Of a DNA stretch of 5,580 nt, positions 1 through 5,082 are shown one piece after another. The notes under the pieces were generated by a model, which was not told the origin of the DNA, searched no databases, and saw only the letters and a program-made list of their open reading frames with translations. Within the stretch, counting starts at the first letter, position 1, and each line of letters starts with the position of its first letter. Made by a program: the position numbers and the translations under genes. The stretch is from Spirochaetes bacterium RBG_16_67_19 (GTDB lineage Bacteria > Spirochaetota > Spirochaetia > SZUA-6 > DRHE01): positions 6,316 to 11,895 of the forward strand of contig MIBK01000064.1 of NCBI GenBank assembly GCA_001829505.1, given 5' to 3'.

Positions 1-241
1 CTCCGGCTTCGGCGATGACCGCCAGCAGAGCACCCACCGGCACCGTCTGGCCCTCCTGCACCACGATGCGGGCCACGATTCCGGAGGCGGGGGCCTGGAT
101 TTCATTTACGGCCTTGTCCGACTCGACCTCCGCGATCCCATCGCCCTGGGCGACCTCCTGGCCTTCCTTCTTCAGCCAGGCGTGCAGGATCCCCTCCTCC
201 ATGATCATGCCCCAGCGGGGCATTCTCACCGCGGTGGCCAT
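1..241 (-). CDS. Lipoyl-domain protein, probable E2 acyltransferase of a 2-oxoacid/acetoin dehydrogenase complex (N-terminal 80 residues, runs off the window)
   Basis: The reading frame starts at the ATG at 241-239 and begins MATAVRMPRWGMIMEEGI. It forms one complete-looking lipoyl domain over residues 1-78: the MPRWGMIMEEG strand, the KKEGQEVAQGD turn, the ESDKA hairpin whose Lys43 (codon 115-113) is the expected lipoylation site, then APASGIV and a closing GQTVPVGALLAVI strand. In the family this swinging arm carries the acyl group from E1 to the E2 core and to CoA. The start lies 3 bases after the E1 beta stop, with GGGGAGAG just upstream inside the E1 beta end, so it is co-transcribed and probably coupled. 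An E2 (AcoC/PdhC-like) is expected after E1 beta. The catalytic core is outside the window, so a lipoyl-bearing E3 cannot be excluded. Lipoyl domain is near certain; E2 identity is inferred. Confidence 0.85.
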   Translation of the reverse strand, partial: MATAVRMPRWGMIMEEGILHAWLKKEGQEVAQGDGIAEVESDKAVNEIQAPASGIVARIVVQEGQTVPVGALLAVIAEAG

Positions 242-244
242 TGC

Positions 245-1219
245 CTACTCTCCCCGCACCACGCTGCGCACCGCCGAGGCGATGCGGCGGCTGTCGGGAA
301 TGCAGGCCGCCTCCAGCACGGGGCTGAACGGGAGTGGAAGCGACGGGGCACCCAGGCGCCGTACGGGAGCATCCAGGCAGTCGAACCATTCCTCCACGGC
401 GATGGCCGCCAGCTCCGCCCCGAAGCCCGAGCGCTTCCGGCCCTCCTCGGCCACGACCAGGTGATAGGTCTTTTGCAGCGACTGGTGAATGGTCTGCTTG
501 TCCAGCGGCACGAGCGTGCGCGGGTCGAGCACTTCGATCTCGATCCCCTCGGCGGACAGCTCCGCCGCAGCCGCCATGGCCTCGTGCACCATCCGCCCCA
601 CGGCGACCACGGTGCAGTCCCTCCCCTCGCGGCGGACCGCGGCCTGCCCAAAGGGGATTGTGTATTCCTCCACGGGCACCTCGCCGCGCATCGTGAGCAG
701 GCGGCGGTGCTCGAAGAACAGCACGGGGTTGTCGTCGCGGATCGCGGTCTTGAACAGCCCCTTCGCGTCGTAGGGGTTGGAAGGAACGGCGACTTTCAGG
801 CCGGGCGGATACATGAAGGCCGCTTCGATGCTTTGGGAGTGGCCGTATCCCGCCCCTCCCCGCGCCCCGGCGGGGGCTTCGATGACCATGGGCACCTTGA
901 GGGCGCCGTTGCTCAGGTAGTGCCATTGCCCGGCCTGGTTGGCGATCATCTCCATGGCCAGGAAGGTGAAATCGCTGAACATGATCTGCACCACCGGGCG
1001 CATCCCGGTCATCGCGGCGCCCACCCCCACTCCCACGAACGTTGATTCGCAGATCGGGGTGTTCAAAACGCGCTCTGGGCCGAACTCGTCGACCAGCCCG
1101 CTGGTCGTGGCGAAAATCCCCGCCCGCACATCCTCGCCGATCACCAGCACCCGTTCGTCCCGCTGCATCTCCTCGCGGAACGCCTCGCGCACGGCCTTGA
1201 TGAAACTGATTTCAGGCAT
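245..1219 (-). CDS. TPP-dependent 2-oxoacid/acetoin dehydrogenase E1 component, beta subunit (AcoB/PdhB-like)
   Basis: The 324-residue protein has the normal length for a bacterial E1 beta subunit. With E1 alpha it forms the heterotetramer that decarboxylates a 2-oxoacid, or cleaves acetoin, on TPP and passes the acyl group to lipoyl-E2. Visible marks are GED at 28-30, NTPICE with the TPP-activating glutamate Glu58, GVGVGAAMTGMRPVVQIMF at 63-81, SDF 82-84, the GYGHSQSIEA loop with His127, PGLKVAVPSNPYDAKG at 139-154, RDDNPVLFFEH at 161-171, and the transketolase C-terminal domain from about 200 with VLDPRTLVPLD at 230-240. The family more often has Gln than Gly before His127. The ATG at 1219 overlaps the E1 alpha stop by 8 bases with a GAGG 9 bases upstream, indicating translational coupling. 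AcoB-type and branched-chain-type subunits are close enough that the substrate is not decided. Confidence 0.93.
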   Translation of the reverse strand: MPEISFIKAVREAFREEMQRDERVLVIGEDVRAGIFATTSGLVDEFGPERVLNTPICESTFVGVGVGAAMTGMRPVVQIMFSDFTFLAMEMIANQAGQWHYLSNGALKVPMVIEAPAGARGGAGYGHSQSIEAAFMYPPGLKVAVPSNPYDAKGLFKTAIRDDNPVLFFEHRRLLTMRGEVPVEEYTIPFGQAAVRREGRDCTVVAVGRMVHEAMAAAAELSAEGIEIEVLDPRTLVPLDKQTIHQSLQKTYHLVVAEEGRKRSGFGAELAAIAVEEWFDCLDAPVRRLGAPSLPLPFSPVLEAACIPDSRRIASAVRSVVRGE

Positions 1220-2168
1220 AGGAGTTCGCCTCGGCGATATCCGGCTGCGGAAAGGGGCTCTCCTCGGCGAAGCGGACCGCCTCCTCGACCTGGGCCTCGA
1301 TCCCGGCCAGAAGCTCCTGCTCGCCTTTTTCGCCCAGGATGCCCCGCTGCCGCAGCAGGCTCCTGCAGCGATCCACCGGGTCCTTCCGCTCCCAGGCCTT
1401 GATTTCCTCCTCCGCCTGGTACCCGCCCGGGTCCCCCGTGTAGTGGGTGCTGCGCCGGTAGGTCTTGAACTCCAGGAAGGTCGGGCCGCCCCCGTCCCGG
1501 GCCCGCTGCACGGCGCGGGCGGTGGTCTCCCACACGACGGTGATATCGTTGCCGTCGGCGATCTCGAAAGGCACGCCGTAGGCTTCGGCGCGCGGGGCCA
1601 CGTCCGCGCGGGGCGACACGTTGCTGTAGCGGTCCAGCTCCACGTACTGGTTGTTGCTGCAGGCGAAGATCAGCGGCAGCTTCCACAGGGAGGCCATCTC
1701 CAGCGCCGCGGAGCAGTCCGGCTGCGAGGCCGTGCCCTCCCCGAACAGGTTCAGGGTCACCGCGTCGGTCCGCCGGCGCACGCTGGACAGGGCGCAGCCC
1801 ACGGAAATGCCGAACTCGCTGCCCAGGCTGCTGGGCAGCGGCATGATCCCCGCCTCCACCTTCAGCAGGTGCTGGCCCAGCCTGCCCTTGCTCCCGGAGG
1901 TCGCCTTGCCGTAGTACTCGGCCAGGATTTCCTTGGGGCTCATGCCCTTGCCGATGTACTCGGCGAACCCGCGGTGCGTGCCGAAAAGGTAGTCGGTGGT
2001 CCTCAAGGGGCCGGTGACGCCCACCCCGACCGCTTCCTGTCCGAGACCGAAATGGCCCGAGCAGGGAACGCGGGCCGCGGTGACCAGGTGCTCGAGGCGC
2101 TTTTCCAGGGTTCGCACCAGCAGCATCTTACGGTACAATTCCATCAATGTGTTGTCGTCTGGCTGCAT
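1212..2168 (-). CDS. TPP-dependent 2-oxoacid/acetoin dehydrogenase E1 component, alpha subunit (AcoA/PdhA-like)
   Basis: From the ATG at 2168 the protein is 318 residues (MQPDDNTLMELYRKMLLVRT), the usual AcoA size. It binds TPP-Mg and pairs with the E1 beta encoded next. The TPP motif is clear: GEG at 143-145, then NNQY at 172-175, with Glu144 to Asn173 and Tyr175 spaced 29 and 31 residues, as for the Mg ligands of this family. Other marks are GLGQEAVGVG 41-50, THRGF 64-68, GKGMSPKEILAEYYGK 73-88 and the active-site loop YRRSTHYTGDPGGY at 237-250 with His242. Glu replaces the commoner Asp in the GDG motif, as also seen in branched-chain E1 alpha. Upstream in-frame starts exist (TTG 2210, ATG 2198) but fall inside the promoter, whereas ATG 2168 has GGGAG 7 bases ahead. 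First gene of the leftward operon. Confidence 0.92.
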   Translation of the reverse strand: MQPDDNTLMELYRKMLLVRTLEKRLEHLVTAARVPCSGHFGLGQEAVGVGVTGPLRTTDYLFGTHRGFAEYIGKGMSPKEILAEYYGKATSGSKGRLGQHLLKVEAGIMPLPSSLGSEFGISVGCALSSVRRRTDAVTLNLFGEGTASQPDCSAALEMASLWKLPLIFACSNNQYVELDRYSNVSPRADVAPRAEAYGVPFEIADGNDITVVWETTARAVQRARDGGGPTFLEFKTYRRSTHYTGDPGGYQAEEEIKAWERKDPVDRCRSLLRQRGILGEKGEQELLAGIEAQVEEAVRFAEESPFPQPDIAEANSYA

Positions 2169-2175
2169 CAGGCGT

Positions 2176-2180
2176 CTCCC
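2176..2180 (-). promoter_or_regulatory. Ribosome binding site deciding the E1 alpha start
   Basis: On the minus strand GGGAG (2180-2176) is followed by 7 bases (ACGCCTG) and then the ATG at 2168. No comparable Shine-Dalgarno sequence stands before the upstream in-frame TTG (2210) or ATG (2198). Confidence 0.75.
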
Positions 2181-2188
2181 GTGAGTCG

Positions 2189-2217
2189 TTTCTATCATGA
2201 AAAATGGCAATAGTCAA
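2189..2217 (-). promoter_or_regulatory. Sigma70-like promoter of the dehydrogenase operon (leftward)
   Basis: On the minus strand TTGACT (2217-2212, 5 of 6 matches to TTGACA) is followed by a 17-base spacer and TAGAAA (2194-2189, 4 of 6 matches to TATAAT). The bases TGA immediately before the -10 give an extended -10 (TGN). Transcription would begin near 2182, leaving a leader of about 14 bases that still contains the GGGAG ribosome binding site before ATG 2168. Assigned from pattern only. Confidence 0.55.
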
Positions 2218-2229
2218 CATTTTTATGTT
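2216..2229. promoter_or_regulatory. Candidate operator dyad AACAT-TTTT-ATGTT
   Basis: A perfect 5-bp inverted repeat with a 4-base centre, in AT-rich DNA. It overlaps the last bases of the leftward -35 box and lies about 30 bases upstream of the rightward -35. It could be a regulator site, but such small AT-rich dyads also arise by chance. Confidence 0.3.
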
Positions 2230-2231
2230 AG

Positions 2232-2244
2232 AAAGAGCCTCTTT
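2232..2244. promoter_or_regulatory. Candidate operator dyad AAAGAG-C-CTCTTT
   Basis: A perfect 6-bp inverted repeat around a single central base at 2238. It sits midway between the two divergent -35 boxes (2217 leftward, 2259 rightward), so a protein bound here could act on both operons. No regulator gene is in the window and the site matches no family consensus I can name. Confidence 0.4.
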
Positions 2245-2258
2245 TTGACATTTTATCC

Positions 2259-2287
2259 TGGACAATTCCAACAAGTCATGATAAAAT
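2259..2287 (+). promoter_or_regulatory. Sigma70-like promoter of the ABC importer operon (rightward)
   Basis: TGGACA (2259-2264, 5 of 6 matches) and TAAAAT (2282-2287, 5 of 6 matches) are separated by exactly 17 bases, and TGA directly before the -10 makes it an extended -10 promoter. The -35 lies within a small dyad TGGA-CAAT-TCCA (2259-2270). Transcription should begin near 2294, giving a leader of about 55 bases. This is the best promoter match in the window. Confidence 0.7.
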
Positions 2288-2304
2288 CGCGGCCGAAACG
2301 GAAC

Positions 2305-2325
2305 CTTGGCGGCGCCGCCGTCAAG
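2305..2325 (+). other. GC-rich hairpin in the leader of the importer mRNA
   Basis: The palindrome GGCGGCGCCGCC (2308-2319) can fold as a 4-bp GC stem with a GCGC loop. An alternative adds CTTG (2305-2308) pairing with CAAG (2322-2325) around bulged CGT. It ends 10 bases before the ribosome binding site and has no U-run, so it is not a terminator. It may affect leader stability or do nothing. Confidence 0.4.
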
Positions 2326-2335
2326 CCAATCTCGC

Positions 2336-2342
2336 AAGGAGG
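2336..2342 (+). promoter_or_regulatory. Strong ribosome binding site before a GTG start
   Basis: AAGGAGG, a full match to the anti-Shine-Dalgarno core, stands 6 bases before the GTG at 2349. It fixes this rare-type start for the binding protein and predicts high expression. Confidence 0.85.
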
Positions 2343-2348
2343 CAGGAA

Positions 2349-3506
2349 GTGAAAAGGAAAGGCAATCGACCGCTTGTGCTGACTCTCCTGGTATGTTTGG
2401 CTCTCGCGGCGTTCGCGGGACAGGCCTTCGCCGGAGGAGGAAGCGAAGCCAAGCCGGCCAACAAAGGCACGATCGCGCTGAGCTTCCCGGGGCTCGACGT
2501 TCCGATGATCGGCGAGACCTTCGAGGTGGCCAAGCGGCTGCTGACCAACGCCGGATACGAGGTGATCGGGCATGACCCGCACTGGGACCCGAACGTGCAG
2601 CGCAACGACTGGGACACCTGGATCTCCGCCGGGCAGGTCGACCTGATCGCCTACCTGATCGTGACCGACCCCCAGCAGTGGCAGACGGTAGCCAAGAAGG
2701 CCAAGGCCGCGGGCATCAAGCTGGTCTCCACCAACATGACCCTCGTGCCCGACGTGGCCAACTTCATGTTCGAGGACGATCACACCCTGGGGTACGACAC
2801 CGGCAAGGCCATGGCGGAATGGATGCAGGGGCGCTTCAAGGGGCAGCCGCGCAAAGTCATGGTGAGCATGTCCGAGAACCCCATGTTCCGCAATCGCGGC
2901 CAGGGCGTCATCGACGCGCTCGCCAAGCACTACCCCAACGCCAAAATCATCGAGTACACCTGGGGCGACCACACCGCCACCTACAACGAGGTGTCCAACA
3001 TCCTCACCGCGCACCCCGACTGCAAGATCCTGTTCAACGCCTCCGAGGTGGCCTTCGCGGCCTACTCGGCCATGCTGGACGCCGGCATCAGCCCCACGGA
3101 CCCGGACGCCGGCATCTTCCACCTCAACATCGACAACAGCATCATCCCCCTGTACTCGCAGGCCGATTCCATCCTGCGCTATGCCTCGACGCTGCACGCC
3201 GTGGACTGGGCGCTGGCGATCGCCTCCCTGAGCATCAACGCCATGGAGGGCGGCCCGGGCGTTCCCTACTACGCCACCAAGCTCCCCGTTCCCCGCAAGG
3301 GAGCCTGGGACCAGTGGCTGGGCGGAGGATTCCCCGAGGGCCAGACCCGCCGCGCGGCTCCCGAGAGCCTGCAGGTCTGCTACGTAAAGGACGGGAAGTG
3401 GGTGAACCCCAATTCCGCCAAGGATTGGCCCTACCTGCAGAATCCGAACATCCCCAAGGACCTGTGGGACATGGTCCCGCAGCCCTGGAGAGCCAACCTG
3501 CGGTAG
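2349..3506 (+). CDS. Periplasmic substrate-binding protein of a ribose/CUT2-type sugar ABC importer
   Basis: The 385-residue protein starts at GTG. It has a signal peptide: basic MKRKGNR, hydrophobic core about 9-23, and likely cleavage after AFA28, leaving GGGSEAKPA. No lipobox is seen, so it should be free in the periplasm. From residue 40 it follows the Peripla_BP_4 pattern: TIALSFPGLDVPMIGETFEVAKR opens lobe 1, VDLIAYLIV 97-105 and GIKLVSTNM 122-130 are core strands, FEDDHTLGYDTGKAMAEWM is 141-159, RNRGQGVIDAL 181-191 opens lobe 2, and NASEVAFAAYSAMLDAGI 230-247 replaces the usual ND..A ligand segment. After about residue 312 there is a tail of some 70 residues rich in Trp and Tyr, so the protein is longer than the roughly 310-330 usual for RbsB-like proteins. 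The substrate is unknown. First gene of the operon, with ATPase and permease following. Confidence 0.88.
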   Translation: MKRKGNRPLVLTLLVCLALAAFAGQAFAGGGSEAKPANKGTIALSFPGLDVPMIGETFEVAKRLLTNAGYEVIGHDPHWDPNVQRNDWDTWISAGQVDLIAYLIVTDPQQWQTVAKKAKAAGIKLVSTNMTLVPDVANFMFEDDHTLGYDTGKAMAEWMQGRFKGQPRKVMVSMSENPMFRNRGQGVIDALAKHYPNAKIIEYTWGDHTATYNEVSNILTAHPDCKILFNASEVAFAAYSAMLDAGISPTDPDAGIFHLNIDNSIIPLYSQADSILRYASTLHAVDWALAIASLSINAMEGGPGVPYYATKLPVPRKGAWDQWLGGGFPEGQTRRAAPESLQVCYVKDGKWVNPNSAKDWPYLQNPNIPKDLWDMVPQPWRANLR

Positions 3507-3516
3507 GCTGATGGGA

Positions 3517-3551
3517 CTGCCGTCACGGGGAGCCGTTCCCCGTGGCGGCGG
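3517..3551 (+). other. Long intercistronic stem-loop between binding protein and ATPase genes
   Basis: Bases 3517-3531 pair with 3537-3551 in an uninterrupted 15-bp stem (13 Watson-Crick pairs plus G-U at 3523/3545 and 3518/3550) closed by the 5-base loop GCCGT. It starts 11 bases after the binding protein stop. No U-run follows, so it is not a Rho-independent terminator. By analogy with structures after binding-protein genes in other importer operons, it may protect the upstream mRNA or reduce downstream expression. The fold was paired by hand; the function is inferred. Confidence 0.7.
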
Positions 3552-3568
3552 CCCGGCCCAACGCCGGG
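3552..3568 (+). other. Second intercistronic stem-loop abutting the ATPase ribosome binding site
   Basis: CCCGGC (3552-3557) pairs with GCCGGG (3563-3568) around the loop CCAAC: six GC pairs. It begins at the base after the first stem-loop and ends one base before the AAGGA at 3570-3574. Stacked on the first hairpin, it could influence ribosome access to the ATPase start. Confidence 0.6.
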
Positions 3569-3569
3569 G

Positions 3570-3574
3570 AAGGA
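3570..3574 (+). promoter_or_regulatory. Ribosome binding site deciding the ATPase start
   Basis: AAGGA lies 5 bases before the ATG at 3580. The earlier in-frame ATG at 3511 has only a weak AGG 3 bases away, and using it would translate both hairpins. Confidence 0.75.
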
Positions 3575-3579
3575 AACGG

Positions 3580-5082
3580 ATGCCAGCCGGTACTTCAGCG
3601 ATTCTCATCCGGGACCTGTCGATCCAGTACGGTCCGCTCAAAGCCCTCGATGCCGTGTCCCTGGACATTCCCGCCGGGCAGATCGTGGGCCTGGTCGGAC
3701 ACAACGGCGCAGGCAAATCCACCCTGGTCAATGCGATCACCGGCGCGGTGAAGCCCGGCGCGGGGGAGATCCGGATCGACGGGGTCCCCGTGGACCCCTC
3801 CCACACGGGTGATCCGCTCTACATGGCGCGGCACGGCATGAAGGTCATCCACCAGGAGCCGTCCCTCGCGGGCGTGCTTTCGATTGCCGACAACATCACC
3901 TTCAACACCGTGGGCGAGCGGCGGCCCCGTAAGGAGCGCCTCAGGATCGCCCGGGAGGCCCTGGGCAGCGTCGGCAGCAGCCTGGACCCGGAGCGGCTGG
4001 TCTGCACCCTGGGCTTCGGGGACAGGCAAATCGTCGACCTGGCCCGCTCGCTGCTGGGTGAGGTGAAGGCCTTGCTGCTGGACGAGCCGACGGCGGCCCT
4101 GGGCAAGGAGGAGACCGACCGGCTGCACGGGCTTCTGGTCGGGCTTGCCGGCCAGGGCAAGGCGATCGTGTACGTGTCCCACCGGCTCCGCGACATCCTG
4201 GAAATCTGCGACCGGATCGTGGTCCTGAGGGAAGGCCGGGTCGTCATGGATCGGCTGAATGAGGGGATCACCCCCCGGGAGCTCTCCGAGGCGGTCTCCC
4301 CCGACGTGGTCAGCGTGACCGCTCTGGAGGCCGGCCAGGCGGCTGGGAAGGACACCGGGCAGGACACCGTGCTGCGGGCGCGATGGAACGGGCAGGAGTA
4401 CCGCTTCGCCAGGGGCGAGATCGTCGGGCTGTTCGGCATGGCCGGCGGGCCCCAGTTCGAGTTCGCCAGGGCGCTTTATGGGCTGCAGGGAGCGGGCCTG
4501 TCCATCGAGCTGGGCGGGCAGCACCACACGATCCGCTCGCCGCGGGAGGCCATGAAGCGGGGCATCTGCTACGTATCGGCGGACAGGGAAAGAGAATCGC
4601 TTTTTCACCTCATGAGCGCCCTTTCCAACCTGTGCGTCCCCGGCCTGGCCAGATTCAGCCGGGGAGGATTCATCTCCAGAAAAAGCATGCGGCAGGAGTA
4701 CCGGCGGGCCCGGGACATGCTGAACATCGTCGGACCGCCGATGGAGGCCACCATCGTCAAGTTCAGCGGCGGGAACCGCCAGAAGCACGTGCTGGGGCGC
4801 TGGCTCACGAACGCCGCCAAGGCCAGGCTCCTGGTGCTCTGCCAGCCCAACCAGGGGGTCGACATCGGGGCGCGGGCCGACATCGCCAGGGCTCTTCTGG
4901 ATGCCGCGGCCAAGGGGCTGACGGTCCTGGTGGCCTCCTCCGAAGTCGACGAGATATCGCACCTCACCACGCGCGCCTACGTGTGCGAGACCAACCCCTG
5001 GATCGAGGTTCGCCGCGGCCCGGACTTCGAACGGACCCTCATGGAGACCCTCCTCGCCGGGGTCAGGCGCAGGATGGCCTGA
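3580..5082 (+). CDS. Two-domain sugar ABC importer ATPase (RbsA/CUT2 type) with a degenerate second nucleotide site
   Basis: The 500-residue tandem-NBD ATPase powers the permease that follows. NBD1 has Walker A GHNGAGKST at 40-48, Q-loop HQEP 91-94, signature LGFGD 144-148 (usually LS.G), Walker B LLLDEPT with Asp168 and Glu169, and switch His201. NBD2 starts near 270. Its Walker A region GLFGMAGGPQFEF (283-295) lacks the lysine, as is normal for RbsA, and also the usual GAGRTE. Its signature FSGGN (395-399) is good, but Walker B reads LVLCQPNQGVD (418-428) where RbsA has LDEPTRGVD, so the Asp and catalytic Glu are Cys421 and Gln422. In the composite dimer, the site made of NBD1 Walker motifs and the NBD2 signature is intact and the other is probably non-hydrolytic. 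The start at 3580 fits the Walker A position in homologues. The stop overlaps the permease start. Confidence 0.9.
   Translation: MPAGTSAILIRDLSIQYGPLKALDAVSLDIPAGQIVGLVGHNGAGKSTLVNAITGAVKPGAGEIRIDGVPVDPSHTGDPLYMARHGMKVIHQEPSLAGVLSIADNITFNTVGERRPRKERLRIAREALGSVGSSLDPERLVCTLGFGDRQIVDLARSLLGEVKALLLDEPTAALGKEETDRLHGLLVGLAGQGKAIVYVSHRLRDILEICDRIVVLREGRVVMDRLNEGITPRELSEAVSPDVVSVTALEAGQAAGKDTGQDTVLRARWNGQEYRFARGEIVGLFGMAGGPQFEFARALYGLQGAGLSIELGGQHHTIRSPREAMKRGICYVSADRERESLFHLMSALSNLCVPGLARFSRGGFISRKSMRQEYRRARDMLNIVGPPMEATIVKFSGGNRQKHVLGRWLTNAAKARLLVLCQPNQGVDIGARADIARALLDAAAKGLTVLVASSEVDEISHLTTRAYVCETNPWIEVRRGPDFERTLMETLLAGVRRRMA

Larger units (their letters stand above)
2193..2283. repeat. Inverted repeat TATCATGA ... 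TCATGATA embracing both promoters
   Basis: TATCATGA at 2193-2200 and TCATGATA at 2276-2283 are perfect 8-base inverted copies separated by 75 bases. Each overlaps the extended -10 element of one divergent promoter. The symmetry could be a pair of operators for a shared regulator, but part of the identity is explained by both -10 regions containing TGATA. Confidence 0.4.

Noticed and set aside
2169..2210. E1 alpha starting at TTG 2210 or ATG 2198
   Set aside because: These starts fall within the predicted leftward promoter, while ATG 2168 has a good ribosome binding site and gives the family's usual N-terminus.
939..2213. 424-codon plus-strand open frame across the E1 genes
   Set aside because: It lies opposite two recognised E1 genes, and its translation is compositionally biased with no motif.
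2245..2250. Perfect TTGACA on the plus strand as the -35 box of the importer promoter
   Set aside because: At 16-18 bases downstream only TCCAAC, CCAACA or CAACAA occur, none a usable -10. The TGGACA-17-TAAAAT pair is much better.
2385..2399. Lipoprotein lipobox at LLVC in the binding protein signal peptide
   Set aside because: Val precedes Cys16, the hydrophobic core continues beyond it, and AFA28 gives a good signal peptidase I site.
3517..3568. Rho-independent terminator after the binding protein gene
   Set aside because: The stems are strong but no T-run follows either; the ATPase ribosome binding site follows at once.
3511..3579. Longer ATPase with an added 23-residue N-terminus from ATG 3511
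   Set aside because: There is only a weak AGG three bases before that ATG, the added residues are Arg/Gly/Pro-rich products of the hairpins, and ATG 3580 has AAGGA and matches the family's Walker A position.
2253..3806. 517-codon open frame on the minus strand opposite the binding protein gene
   Set aside because: It is antisense to a well-marked gene, crosses the divergent promoter region, and gives low-complexity Gly/Val/His/Leu-rich protein typical of GC-rich shadow frames.
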